From CANKHA01 sp035652315 (GTDB taxonomy: Bacteria > Pseudomonadota > Alphaproteobacteria > Rhizobiales > Xanthobacteraceae): a stretch of 64,000 nt of DNA. Below are positions 17,409 to 27,570 of this stretch, piece by piece. Made by a program: the position numbers and the translations under genes. Location of the stretch: positions 22,118 to 86,117 of the forward strand of contig DASREA010000034.1 in assembly GCA_035652315.1 (NCBI GenBank), read 5' to 3'. Numbering within the stretch: the stretch's first letter is position 1; each line of letters opens with the position of its first letter. Under the pieces are notes generated by a model. It worked only from the letters and a program-made list of their open reading frames with translations, was not told where the DNA came from and searched no databases.

Positions 17409-18191
17409 TCACCCTTTCCGGCGCCGCACCGCCGCGCGCGCTTGCTGCAACATCGCCTCGACGGCGGCCTTAGCCGCCTCGAGTTTTTCCGGGTCGCGGG
17501 CGCGGATGACAATGTCGGTATTCGGCCCAGTCTCACTGTGAAAGAACGGATAGCTGCCGATGATCACCTCAGGGTGCGCTTTGGCGATGTCGCCCAACTC
17601 GGCGCCGATATCACCTTCGCGCAAATCGGCGCGCACGCTCTGCGACAGCATTTTCGCGCCGGTCTTCAGCTTCGGCGCCGCCGTGTCGAGCATGGCCTGC
17701 ATGATCGCCGGAACGCCGGCCATGACGATGACATTGCCGATCCAGAATCCGGGCGCCGCCGATATCGGGTTCTCCACCAACTCGGCGCCGGCGGGAATGC
17801 GCGCCATGCGAAGCCGCGCCTCGTTGAGCTGCGAGCCCCTTTCAGCGATGCGCTCGCGCAGCAGTTCCACCGCGCGCGGATGGTGGTCGATGGCGACACC
17901 GAAAGCCTTGGCAATGCTGTCGGCGGTGATGTCGTCGTGGGTCGGACCGATGCCCCCGGTGGTGAAGACGTAGGTGTAACGGCTGCGCAGCGCATTCACG
18001 GCCTCGACGATGGCCGCTTCATTGTCGGCGACGATGCGGACTTCCTTCAGGTCGATGCCGATGCTGGTCAGGTAGCCGGCCAGATAGCCGATGTTCTTGT
18101 CTTTGGTGCGTCCGGAGAGAATTTCGTCGCCGATGACGATCACGGCGGCCGTGACGATTTCGCCCGGTTCCGGCTCGCTCGTGGTGTTCAT
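17409..18191 (-). CDS. CinA N-terminal-type (MoaB-fold) molybdopterin-binding-like protein
   Basis: A 260-residue protein of the competence/damage-inducible protein A N-terminal family. The MoaB-like fold is shown by VTAAVIVIGDEILSGRT at the start and FTTGGIGPTHDD around residue 75. The C-terminal nicotinamide-nucleotide amidase domain of full CinA is absent, as is common in alphaproteobacteria. The activity of such short forms is uncertain; CinA proteins act on ADP-ribose or NMN-type nucleotides. The start ATG at 18191 removes 26 unlikely upstream residues. It precedes gpt with a stop/start region of only a few bases. Confidence 0.85.
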   Translation of the reverse strand: MNTTSEPEPGEIVTAAVIVIGDEILSGRTKDKNIGYLAGYLTSIGIDLKEVRIVADNEAAIVEAVNALRSRYTYVFTTGGIGPTHDDITADSIAKAFGVAIDHHPRAVELLRERIAERGSQLNEARLRMARIPAGAELVENPISAAPGFWIGNVIVMAGVPAIMQAMLDTAAPKLKTGAKMLSQSVRADLREGDIGAELGDIAKAHPEVIIGSYPFFHSETGPNTDIVIRARDPEKLEAAKAAVEAMLQQARAAVRRRKG

Positions 18192-18422
18192 TGTTGGGCG
18201 GAAACAGGCATTGCGGCAGGCCCGGTTGCGGCGGGGCGTACCCTGCCACCGGAGGCCCAAGGGCATCAAGAGAGCCCGATTGGGGCCCGCCGCCGAAGCG
18301 CGGCCGCTTCGTTAACCGCCGGTTAAGACCGCCCGCCAAAAAACCGGCGGCCGGCCCATCGGCCTCAATCCGCAAGCGAATTGCAACGTTTGCCGTCATA
18401 AGCTTCCCGGGAAGCAGGACGT

Positions 18423-20687
18423 GTGACCTTGGGCCCAACCAACAGCGCAGCGGCTTCGAAACCCGCGACCCCGGACCGCGGCACCTTCAGCGTCATCGTG
18501 CGCATCGGGGTCATCGTGGCCTTGGCGATCGCCTGCGTCATCGTCGCGGTGCTTAGCTCCGCCGAACGCGCCGATCAGGTCGCGCTCGACCAGCAGCGCC
18601 AATTGTTCATGCGCGCGATCTCTGACCACGGCGAGCGTATGTTGCGCGAGGTCGAAAGCATCACCGCTTCGGATCGCGCGGTCCGCAACATACGCGAGGC
18701 GCGAGACCTCGAATGGGTGCGCCAGCGCATCGGCCAATGGCTGGAAACCTTCTACGATCACCAGCTCGTCTTCGTCGTCGACGCCGAGGACCATTTCATC
18801 AACGCCCCGGTGAATGTGGCGGGCGTCGGCGATGGCCAGCTCGCCTCGGCACACAAGGACCTCCTTCCCCTGCTTGCCTATCTGCGCGGGCGCAAGCCGC
18901 ATCTGCCCAACGGCGCCCGGACCATCCTCGCCTCCGACGCCGGCACCAACCTCGGCCACGGCGCCCGGGTGGCGCTCGTGCAGAATCTGATCGGGCATCC
19001 GACCTTGATCGTGGCCAGCGAGATCACGCTCCCCGATCAGCCGCAGCATGCGGCGGCTCCTTTTGTGATCGCGGTGAAGTATCTTGATGGCGCTCTGTTG
19101 AACACCATTTCCAACCAGTTGCTGCTGCCAAATCTGCGAACGCTGGATCAGTGGCAGCAGACACTGCCGCGCGATTACGTTTTCGACCTATCTGACGACC
19201 AGGGAGCCACACTCGCCCGGTTCGCCTGGACGCCGAAACAGCCGGGCTCGCAAGTTGTGCGCAGCGTGCTGCCTTTCGTCGCTTTCGCCATCGTCGGCTT
19301 CGCTGTTCTTGCCGCTTTCGTACTGCGTTACATGCTGCGCACCGCCGCCACCATCGCCGCCGGCGAGGAGCGGATGCGGCACCTCGCCATGCACGATCCG
19401 CTATGCGGCTTGCCGAACCGGGTGTTTTTCGGCGAGCGCCTTGAAGCCACAATCGAGGAGGTTCGCGCCGGAGGCCGCGCCGGGGCCGTTTTCTACATCG
19501 ACCTCGACCATTTCAAGGACGTCAACGATACACTCGGGCATCCGGTCGGCGACGAACTGATCCGCAACGTCACGCTTCGGCTCAACAAAATCCTCCGCGG
19601 TGACGATCTCGTGGCTCGGCTCGGCGGCGATGAATTCGCCGTCATCACCACATCGGGCACGGACATCTATCTGTTGCAAGGTATCGCCGGGCGCATCATT
19701 TCCAGCCTCTCGGCGCCTTATTCGGTGAACGGCCAGAATATCGTCATCGGCGCCAGCGTCGGCATCGCGGTCATCGATCCGCAGGCGACAAGCGCCGCCG
19801 AGATCATGCGCTACGCCGACATCGCCCTCTATCGGGCGAAGAACGAAGGGCGCCGCCGCGCCTGCATCTACGACGCCGAGATGGATCACCACGTCTCAGG
19901 CCGCAAGCAGTTAGAGCACGATTTGCGCGAGGCGATCGAAAACGGCGGCCTGTCGCTCGCCTATCAGCCCATCGTCAACAACAGCGGCGAGACTCTGGTC
20001 GGGGTCGAAGCCCTCTGCCGCTGGCGTCATCCCGATCGGGGCGATATTCCTCCCACCGAATTCATCCCCGTCGCCGAGGAAAGTGGGCTGATCACCGCGC
20101 TTGGCGAATGGGTGCTGCGCCGCGCCTGTCTTGACGGCCAAGCCTGGCCGGGCTTGCTCGTCGCCGTCAATGTCTCGCCGCTGCAATTCCGCCGCACCGA
20201 TTTCGTCGAACTGGTCGAGCGCATCCTGTCGGAAACCCGGTTCGATTCCTCGCGTCTCGAGCTCGAGGTGACCGAGAGTACCTTCCTCGGCAATGTGAGC
20301 AGCGCCGAAGCCGCCATGGTCAGTCTCAAGAATTTAGGCGTCCGGCTCGCGCTGGACGATTTCGGCACCGGCTATTCCAGCCTGCTCTACCTGCGGCGCT
20401 TTCCCTTCGACAAACTCAAGATCGACCGCAGCTTCGTCAGCAGCATCGAAAAGGCCGCCGACGCCGCCGCCATCGTACACGCCATCGTCAGCCTCGGCCG
20501 CGGTCTCGGCATGAAAGTGGCGGCCGAAGGGGTGGAAACGGCGGAACAGCAGCTATTCCTGCGCGCCGCGGGCGTCCATGTGATGCAGGGCTTCTACTTC
20601 GGCAAGGCCATGTCCGCCGCGGCCTTGAGCCGACGGCTAGCCGGCACGTTCCGCCGCGGTGCGAGCGACATCGCCGCCGCCGGCTGA
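18423..20687 (+). CDS. Membrane-bound GGDEF-EAL cyclic-di-GMP protein
   Basis: A 754-residue protein with an N-terminal membrane helix (about residues 22-42), a periplasmic sensor-like region of about 230 residues (CHASE4-like spacing), a second membrane helix (about residues 280-302), then GGDEF and EAL domains. The cyclase motif is intact (GGDEF near residue 401), so diguanylate cyclase activity is possible. The phosphodiesterase domain has GVEALCRW, the LDDFGTGYSSL loop, LKIDRSFV and EGVETAEQ, so the catalytic residues also look intact. Net activity cannot be predicted. The start is GTG at 18423. It is divergent from the cinA-like gene, with about 230 bp between them. Confidence 0.93.
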   Translation: MTLGPTNSAAASKPATPDRGTFSVIVRIGVIVALAIACVIVAVLSSAERADQVALDQQRQLFMRAISDHGERMLREVESITASDRAVRNIREARDLEWVRQRIGQWLETFYDHQLVFVVDAEDHFINAPVNVAGVGDGQLASAHKDLLPLLAYLRGRKPHLPNGARTILASDAGTNLGHGARVALVQNLIGHPTLIVASEITLPDQPQHAAAPFVIAVKYLDGALLNTISNQLLLPNLRTLDQWQQTLPRDYVFDLSDDQGATLARFAWTPKQPGSQVVRSVLPFVAFAIVGFAVLAAFVLRYMLRTAATIAAGEERMRHLAMHDPLCGLPNRVFFGERLEATIEEVRAGGRAGAVFYIDLDHFKDVNDTLGHPVGDELIRNVTLRLNKILRGDDLVARLGGDEFAVITTSGTDIYLLQGIAGRIISSLSAPYSVNGQNIVIGASVGIAVIDPQATSAAEIMRYADIALYRAKNEGRRRACIYDAEMDHHVSGRKQLEHDLREAIENGGLSLAYQPIVNNSGETLVGVEALCRWRHPDRGDIPPTEFIPVAEESGLITALGEWVLRRACLDGQAWPGLLVAVNVSPLQFRRTDFVELVERILSETRFDSSRLELEVTESTFLGNVSSAEAAMVSLKNLGVRLALDDFGTGYSSLLYLRRFPFDKLKIDRSFVSSIEKAADAAAIVHAIVSLGRGLGMKVAAEGVETAEQQLFLRAAGVHVMQGFYFGKAMSAAALSRRLAGTFRRGASDIAAAG

Positions 20688-20761
20688 TAATCTCGCCCGT
20701 GAGTCCGCGCTCATGCCTTCCCGGGCATGACGGTCTCTTACATGCTACCGGGGGAGCTGGC

Positions 20762-21511
20762 ATGGCTCATTCCGCGAAAATCGCCATCGTGACGGGAGCG
20801 GGAACGGGCATCGGGAAAGCCGTATCGCTCGCTTTGCTCAAGGCCGGCTATGCCGTGACGTTGGCCGGGCGGCGGCGGCAATTGCTCGACGAGGTCGCCG
20901 CCGAAATGCCGAACGCGCAAACGCTCGTCTTTCCCACCGACGTGAGCGACCCCGCCCAGGTGAGGGCTTTGTTCAGCCGGGTGCGGGAAAAATTCGGCCG
21001 TCTTGATCTGTTGTTCAACAACGCCGGCATTGGCGCCCCCGGCGCTCCCGACGAAGTGCCCTTCGAGAAATGGAGGCAGGTTGTCGACATCAATCTCAAC
21101 GGCACCTTCCTCTGTACCCAGGAGGCCTTCCGTATGATGCGCGAGCAGGCGCCGCGCGGCGGCCGCATCATCAACAACGGCTCGATCTCCGCTCATGCGC
21201 CGCGGCCGCTATCGATCGCCTATACCGCGACCAAGCATGCGATCACCGGCCTTACCAAATCGACGGCTCTCGATGGCCGCCCCTATGATATCGCCTGTGG
21301 CCAGATCGACATCGGCAACGCGGCGACTCCGATGACAGAGCAAACAAAAATCGGCACCTTGCAGGCCAACGGCAGCATGGCGCCGGAGCCGCAGATGGAC
21401 CCCCGCTATGTGGGCGATGCCGTGGTCTACATGGCGGGGCTGCCGCTCGACACCAACGTGCTGTTCATGACTGTGATGGCGAGCAAGATGCCCTATGTCG
21501 GACGAGGCTAG
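20762..21511 (+). CDS. SDR family oxidoreductase
   Basis: A short-chain dehydrogenase/reductase of 249 residues with the cofactor motif TGAGTGIG at residues 11-18, NNAGIGAPG, and a Tyr-x-x-x-Lys pair in AYTATKHA. The Arg-rich loop after beta-2 (AGRRR) suggests NADP(H). The ATG at 20762 starts MAHSAKIAIV; a longer frame upstream is unlikely. The substrate is unknown. The next gene, a nucleoside transporter, starts 3 bp after the stop, so the two are probably co-transcribed, although no functional link is obvious. Confidence 0.9.
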   Translation: MAHSAKIAIVTGAGTGIGKAVSLALLKAGYAVTLAGRRRQLLDEVAAEMPNAQTLVFPTDVSDPAQVRALFSRVREKFGRLDLLFNNAGIGAPGAPDEVPFEKWRQVVDINLNGTFLCTQEAFRMMREQAPRGGRIINNGSISAHAPRPLSIAYTATKHAITGLTKSTALDGRPYDIACGQIDIGNAATPMTEQTKIGTLQANGSMAPEPQMDPRYVGDAVVYMAGLPLDTNVLFMTVMASKMPYVGRG

Positions 21512-21514
21512 CGC

Positions 21515-22765
21515 ATGCTCGCGCTGCAATCGGCGTTCGGCCTTATCGTCCTGCTCGCCGCCTTGTGGGCGATCAGCGAAAACCGCCGTGCGGTTTCCTG
21601 GCGGCGCGTCGGTGCCAGTCTGGCGCTGACTGTCGCGCTCGCTCTGTTGATGCTGAAAATCCCGGCGCTGAAATCCGCCTTCGCGGCGGTGAATGCCGCC
21701 GTCAATGCTGTCGCGGCGGCGACGCGCGCGGGGACCTCCTTCGTCTTCGGCTACCTGGGCGGCGGTCCCCTTCCCTTCGAGCCGAAGACGCCGGGCAGCG
21801 AATTCATCCTCGCCTTCCAGGCCTTGCCGGTGGTGCTCGTGGTCAGCGTGCTGACAACGCTGCTGTTCTACTGGCGCATCCTGCCGCTGATCGTGCGCGG
21901 TTTCTCGTGGCTGCTGGAACGCACGCTCGGCGTCGGCGGCGCGGTCGGGCTGTCCACCGCCGCCAACATCTTTCTCGGCATGGTGGAATCGCCGCTGTTC
22001 ATCCGGCCCTATCTTTCGCAGCTCTCGCGCGGCGAGCTTTTCATCGTCATGACCGGCGGCATGGCCGGAATCGCCGGCACCGTCTTCGTGATTTACGCCA
22101 CCGTGCTGGTGCCGGTGATCCCTGATGCCGCCGGCCATTTGCTGACCGCCTCGGTTCTCGGCGCACCCGCCGCCATTTTGGTAAGCGAGCTGATGGTGCC
22201 CGACGGCAAAGACGTGCGCACGCAGGCGCGGCTCGAGGATCCCGGCGACGTGGCGACAAGCGCCATGGACGCCGTCGTCAAAGGCGCCGCCGTTGGCGTC
22301 GAGCTGCTGCTCAACATTTGCGCCATGCTGATTGTGCTGATCGCGCTTGTACATCTCGTCAACGCGATGCTCGGGCTGTTGCCTGATCTTGGCGGCGCGC
22401 CGGCGTCGCTCGAACGCATGCTCGGCTATCTGATGGCGCCGGTCTGCTGGCTCATGGGGATTCCCTGGGCGCAGGCGACCGAGGCGGGCGCGCTGATGGG
22501 AATGAAGACCGTGCTCAACGAATTCGTCGCCTACTTTCGCCTCGCCGCGCTGCCCGCCGGCGCGCTCGACGAACGCTCACGCCTTATCATGCTCTACGCG
22601 CTGTGCGGCTTCGCCAATTTCGGCAGCCTCGGCATCATGATCGCGGGCCTCACGGTGATGGCGCCGGAGCGCCGCGCCGACATTATCGCGCTCGGCTGGA
22701 AATCGATCGTCTCCGGCACCGCGGCGACTTGTCTCCTCGGCGCCATCGTCGGCCTGCTGAGCTGA
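21515..22765 (+). CDS. Concentrative nucleoside transporter (NupC/CNT family)
   Basis: A 416-residue polytopic inner-membrane protein of the CNT family, which takes up nucleosides with H+ or Na+. The family signatures are present: GVGGAVGLSTAANIFLGMVE with SPLFIRPYL, GGMAGIAGTVFVIYA, and NEFVAY and LCGFANFGSLGI near the C-terminus. The length and the number of hydrophobic segments fit bacterial NupC/YeiM-type carriers. It lies immediately downstream of an SDR gene. Exact substrate preference cannot be read from the sequence. Confidence 0.92.
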   Translation: MLALQSAFGLIVLLAALWAISENRRAVSWRRVGASLALTVALALLMLKIPALKSAFAAVNAAVNAVAAATRAGTSFVFGYLGGGPLPFEPKTPGSEFILAFQALPVVLVVSVLTTLLFYWRILPLIVRGFSWLLERTLGVGGAVGLSTAANIFLGMVESPLFIRPYLSQLSRGELFIVMTGGMAGIAGTVFVIYATVLVPVIPDAAGHLLTASVLGAPAAILVSELMVPDGKDVRTQARLEDPGDVATSAMDAVVKGAAVGVELLLNICAMLIVLIALVHLVNAMLGLLPDLGGAPASLERMLGYLMAPVCWLMGIPWAQATEAGALMGMKTVLNEFVAYFRLAALPAGALDERSRLIMLYALCGFANFGSLGIMIAGLTVMAPERRADIIALGWKSIVSGTAATCLLGAIVGLLS

Positions 22766-23340
22766 AAGAGTGGCCCTCCCGCGCCTGGAGCTTACGGCGC
22801 TGCCGTTTGCGGAATGACGGCGCAAAAATAAACTTATCCCCGCCCCTGAATCCGATCTTATCTTTGCCGCACCTCGTCCGCTGAGGGGCGCTTCATGAGG
22901 CGTCATGCAGGCGGGACGAACGGGAGGAAGGCGCCGGAGATGCGGCGTTCTTCGCTTCCGTGGCCAAGCCGGGCGACCGGTGCGGCTGGTGCGGTGCCCG
23001 CGGACGCGGTTTCGCAAACCGCGCACTCGGGCGGCGCCGAACCCCGACCCCCGGGTACTAAGGCCCGGGCACTAGGAGCTAGTAGCCGCAGGGCGATACG
23101 ATAACGCCCGTACGCGGTGAGCGCGGGACGGACGCCGTAACGGACACCGCCGCGGAGCGCCGAAAGGCGCGCGCCTCTTCCAAAAGAAGAGGCGCGCCAT
23201 GGCCGCAAGGCCATGGCTCAAAGAAGCCGAAGCGCCTTCCCGGCGCTCCGCTCCCCTCGTTTTCGAGGGGACGAAGAAAGGAATGCGGCGTGGCCCGCGC
23301 CGCCAAGAACAGGGCCGGCGGAGCGTTGGCTAAACAGGCG
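22766..23340. repeat. Gene-free, hairpin-rich block (probable dispersed structural repeat)
   Basis: No believable gene is present in these 575 bp; the open frames are Arg/Ala/Pro-rich and lack start signals. Several perfect inverted repeats follow one another: 23005-23023 (8-bp stem, CGC loop), 23169-23197 (12-bp stem, CAAAA loop), 23197-23216 (8-bp stem, GCAA tetraloop), 23231-23247 (6-bp stem) and 23252-23271 (8-bp stem, TTTT loop). Such clusters resemble the dispersed palindromic blocks between genes in Bradyrhizobium-type genomes, which are often mis-annotated as small proteins. Whether it is transcribed is unknown. Confidence 0.6.
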
Positions 23341-23394
23341 TCAGTAATGCAATCAGAAAAAATGCGCTTACCCCTTCTGATTACGGATTACTGA
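23341..23394. repeat. Bipartite inverted repeat next to usg
   Basis: The left arm is TCAGTAAT-GC-AATCAGAA (23341-23358) and the right arm is TTCTGATT-ACGG-ATTACTGA (23375-23394). Two perfect 8-bp stems are separated by an asymmetric bulge and capped by a 16-base loop. It lies 16 bp beyond the usg stop and borders the hairpin-rich block. It could be a terminator-like stem for usg, although it has no T-run after it, or an end of the repeat block. Confidence 0.65.
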
Positions 23395-23410
23395 AGACCG
23401 ATCCCTGGCA

Positions 23411-23680
23411 TCAATGCAGCCGGAATTCGCCGTCGACAGGCCGGATTTCCGCGGGATGGATCAACCGCGAATGTGCCACCGTCACCGAATGCAGGGGTCC
23501 TTCGAGGCTGTTCTGCCAAAACGCGAGAAAGCGTTGCAACGCGGGAAATTGCGGAAAAAGATCGTAGGCCTGCCAGACGAACGTCTGCAACAGCCAGCGG
23601 TGATCCGGACGCCGATAAAGAATCCGCGCCGTGGTCAGTCCATAGCCTTCGACCTGTTTCTTGAAGTCCTCCGAAACCAT
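23411..23680 (-). CDS. usg: Usg-like protein
   Basis: An 89-residue soluble protein of the alphaproteobacterial Usg family, starting MVSEDFKKQVEGYGLTTA and containing ILYRRPDHRWLLQTFVWQ and FWQNSLEGPLHSVTVAHS, which are the family's conserved segments. The ATG at 23680 is preceded by GGAGGG at a good distance, so the longer upstream frame was rejected. The function is unknown. Here it sits near groES but on the opposite strand. Confidence 0.9.
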   Translation of the reverse strand: MVSEDFKKQVEGYGLTTARILYRRPDHRWLLQTFVWQAYDLFPQFPALQRFLAFWQNSLEGPLHSVTVAHSRLIHPAEIRPVDGEFRLH

Positions 23681-24050
23681 GTTGCCCTCCGCGCCAATGG
23701 AATCCGAGTTTCCGTATCCCGCGCCCTTCATTGCAAGCCTCATTTCTAAACAAATCGTGCATATTCAATGCCTTAGCAGCAGCTCACGCGCCCTGCTGAC
23801 AGAACCCGGCGCCCGCCGGGAAAAAGCAACGCGGCCAGCGGGCCGCCGTTCCCCCGGCCTGCGGGCAAGGCTAAGTCTTTGATCGAAAAAGGGGTTGGCA
23901 CTCAGCAGTAAGGACTGCTAAAAATTTTCCGTCGACCCCTTGTGCGGCGGGAAGCGTGCCTTATGTCGCGCTCACGCTGCGCCGGAAAATCCGCCGGGGC
24001 GGCGCCTCACCAGAATAAACCTAAGTCTTTCAGCAATTTAGGAGGACAGC
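23681..24050. other. usg-groES divergent intergenic region
   Basis: This 370-bp stretch has no gene. It must hold the usg promoter at its left end and the groESL promoter and leader at its right. The only sharply defined site is the CIRCE-type operator at 23895-23921. AGGAGG at 24040-24045 is the groES ribosome-binding site. A GC-rich short inverted repeat (CCCGGCGCCCGCCGGG) near 23806-23821 was noticed. Confidence 0.7.
23895..23921 (+). promoter_or_regulatory. CIRCE operator (HrcA binding site) upstream of groES
   Basis: TTGGCACTC, nine bases, GACTGCTAA. This is the canonical CIRCE layout (TTAGCACTC-N9-GAGTGCTAA) with 16 of 18 arm positions kept and exact spacing. In alphaproteobacteria CIRCE is bound by the HrcA repressor, which releases groESL under heat stress. 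It lies 129 bp before the groES start, within or near the leader. Confidence 0.9.
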
Positions 24051-24368
24051 ATGAAATTCCGTCCGCTTCACGACCGTGTCGTGGTCGAGCGCGTCACCGC
24101 CGAGGAGCGTACCGCGGGAGGGATCATCATCCCCGACACGGCGAAAGAGAAGCCGCAGCAGGGCAAGGTGATCGCCGTCGGCCCCGGCGGCCGCGACGAA
24201 AACGGCAAGCTCATCCCCATCGATGTCAAAGCCGGCGATCTGGTGCTCTTCGGCAAATGGTCCGGCACCGAGGTCAAGATCGACGGCAAGGAATACCTGA
24301 TCATGAAGGAAAGCGACATCATGGGCGTCCTCACCGACGCCGAAGCGTCGCGCAAGAAAGCCGCTTAA
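24051..24368 (+). CDS. groES: Co-chaperonin GroES
   Basis: A 105-residue 10 kDa chaperonin that caps GroEL. It shows FRPLHDRVVVERV, the mobile loop with TAGGIIIPD, and the VLFGKWSGTEVKIDGKEYLIM segment. It is slightly longer than the usual 95-97 residues through a short C-terminal tail (AEASRKKAA), a common rhizobial feature. A strong AGGAGG lies 5 bases before the ATG. It is the first gene of the groESL operon behind a CIRCE element. Confidence 0.98.
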   Translation: MKFRPLHDRVVVERVTAEERTAGGIIIPDTAKEKPQQGKVIAVGPGGRDENGKLIPIDVKAGDLVLFGKWSGTEVKIDGKEYLIMKESDIMGVLTDAEASRKKAA

Positions 24369-24444
24369 GTCGCAACCATCCCATCATCCTGGAAGACGCG
24401 GTCAGGCCGCTGCTCAGGATGAGTTCTAATCGGAGCAAACAGAT

Positions 24445-26073
<1,629 letters not shown>

Positions 26074-26096
26074 TCGATCCGGCACTCGAGAATGCT

Positions 26097-26124
26097 AAGG
26101 CCCGGGAGCAATCCCGGGCCTTTT
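26097..26124 (+). terminator. Rho-independent terminator of groESL
   Basis: A perfect 11-bp stem (AAGGCCCGGGA / TCCCGGGCCTT) with a GCAA loop runs into TTTT and a T-rich tail. It lies 24 bp after the groEL stop. Confidence 0.93.
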
Positions 26125-26275
26125 CCTTTTCAAGCCGCCGCGGCACGCCGCGCGTCAGTCGGCGATGCGAGACGAACGGTGCAGCTATGCGCGGTCCATG
26201 TCGCGCCTTGCGCCGTTCGATGTCATGAGCGGATATCTACAAGCGCACAGCAATTACTTCGCAATGGAGATAACA

Positions 26276-26725
26276 ATGTCACAGCGCTTCAATCTCCGTC
26301 AGGTCGCGCCCGAAGGATACAAGGCGTTCGGCCCGCTTTATCAGTACATCGAGACGTCGGGCCTCGACCGCAAACTGGTCGATCTTGTGTTCCTGCGCGT
26401 TTCGCAGATCAACGGCTGTTCCTATTGCGTCGACCTGCATTGGCGCGACCTGGTTAAGGCCGGCGAAGACCAACGCAGGCTCAATAGCCTAATCACCTGG
26501 AAGGAAGCGCCCTTCTTCAGCCCACGCGAGCGCGCCGCGCTGGCCTGGACCGAAAGCCTGACCAATATCGCCCAGACCGGCGCGCCCGATGCCGACTATG
26601 CGCTGGTGAAGGCCGAATTCAGCGACAAGGAGATCGGCGATCTCACTATCGTCATCGCGCTGATGAATGCCATGAACCGCGTCGGCATCAGCTCACGGCT
26701 TGCTCCTGCCCTGCAAGTCGCCTGA
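26276..26725 (+). CDS. AhpD-like carboxymuconolactone decarboxylase-family protein
   Basis: A 149-residue protein of the CMD/AhpD family, probably a peroxidase-associated disulfide reductase. The redox motif is Cys48-x-x-Cys51 with His55 (GCSYCVDLHWRD), the proton-relay layout of AhpD-type proteins. The ATG at 26276 follows GGAG and gives a family-typical N-terminus (MSQRFNLRQVAPEGYKAF). It lies after the groESL terminator as a separate unit. No ahpC partner is in the window. It is not the pcaC-type decarboxylase, which lacks the CxxC pair. Confidence 0.85.
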   Translation: MSQRFNLRQVAPEGYKAFGPLYQYIETSGLDRKLVDLVFLRVSQINGCSYCVDLHWRDLVKAGEDQRRLNSLITWKEAPFFSPRERAALAWTESLTNIAQTGAPDADYALVKAEFSDKEIGDLTIVIALMNAMNRVGISSRLAPALQVA

Positions 26726-27100
26726 GGCGCTGCTTTTTGGGTGGAGTCACCCGAAAGTGGCCGTCCGCGATGACAAAGACCCTACACTGCATCGCGGTTG
26801 AAGAGCACTGTAACGGGAAGACGTGACAACATGATCGGCAAAGACGGCGGGGATTTCAAACCGGCGAAGCAAGGCGACAAAAGTTCATTCACGAAGCGAA
26901 GCTGCGGGCGCCGGCGGCGGCCATGGCTTTGATCGAGAGCCTTGGCGAGCCGCGGGCCGCCAAAAAATGAAAACGACCAGCAACGAAAAGGCGCGCGTAC
27001 ATCCGGCGTCGCTCAAATCGCTGTGGTCGTCTAGGGCGGCCGGAGCAAAAGCTGCCGTCCGCCGCATGTGCCGCATATAGTCTCTATTGGTGACAATTCA
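26726..27100. other. Intergenic region without a convincing gene
   Basis: In these 375 bp I see no family-like protein. One 37-codon frame at 26967-27080 (MKTTSNEKARVHPASLK) is open on the plus strand just before the DUF488 gene, but it lacks a Shine-Dalgarno and is probably chance. The downstream end must carry the promoter for the DUF488 gene. Confidence 0.5.
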
Positions 27101-27562
27101 ATGACACGGCGAACCCCCATTTTCACCATCGGTTACGAGCAGGCACCTTCGGCGGCGGTTCTAAAGGAGCTGAAACGCGCGAAAATCGGGCTCGTCGTCG
27201 ATGTGCGCGCCGTTTCGGCTTCGCGGCGGCCCGGCTTTTCCAAGCGCCAGCTTGCCGCCGCGCTCGACCAGGAAGGCATCGATTATCTGCACCTGCGCGC
27301 CTTGGGCACGCCGAAGGAAGGCCGACTGGCGGCGCGTAGCGGCGATCTCAAGACGCTGTTCCGGGTCTTCGAGAAGCACCTGAAATCGGCGGCGGCGCGC
27401 GAGGAACTGGATGAGCTCGTCGCCCTCGTCAAAGATGGACGCCGCATCTGCCTTCTCTGCTATGAACGCGATGCTGCGCATTGCCACCGCCGGCGCCTGG
27501 CGGAATTGGTGCATGAGCGGGCCCGCGCGCCGGTCGAAAATCTCGTGCCGCAAGTATTTTGA
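27101..27562 (+). CDS. DUF488 family protein
   Basis: A 153-residue soluble protein of the DUF488 family. It opens with IFTIGYE and has VVDVRAVSASRRPGFSK, HLRALGTP and the conserved ICLLCYERDAAHCHRR segment with its closely spaced Cys and His residues, which suggest metal or thiol chemistry. The molecular function of the family is not established. The ATG at 27101 was chosen because an upstream start would add unlike residues. It is convergent with an MFS gene, 8 bp apart. Confidence 0.87.
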   Translation: MTRRTPIFTIGYEQAPSAAVLKELKRAKIGLVVDVRAVSASRRPGFSKRQLAAALDQEGIDYLHLRALGTPKEGRLAARSGDLKTLFRVFEKHLKSAAAREELDELVALVKDGRRICLLCYERDAAHCHRRRLAELVHERARAPVENLVPQVF

Positions 27563-27570
27563 GCGGGCGC

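Noticed and set aside
21209..22354. A 381-codon frame opposite the nucleoside transporter
   Set aside because: It is very His/Gln/Arg-rich and antisense to conserved CNT motifs.
23079..23306. Short Arg/Ala-rich open frames in the hairpin block
   Set aside because: They run through perfect inverted repeats, have no Shine-Dalgarno, and look like the spurious small proteins often annotated over such repeats.
26967..27080. A 37-codon frame before the DUF488 gene
   Set aside because: There is no ribosome-binding site and no recognisable family; a chance open frame is more likely.
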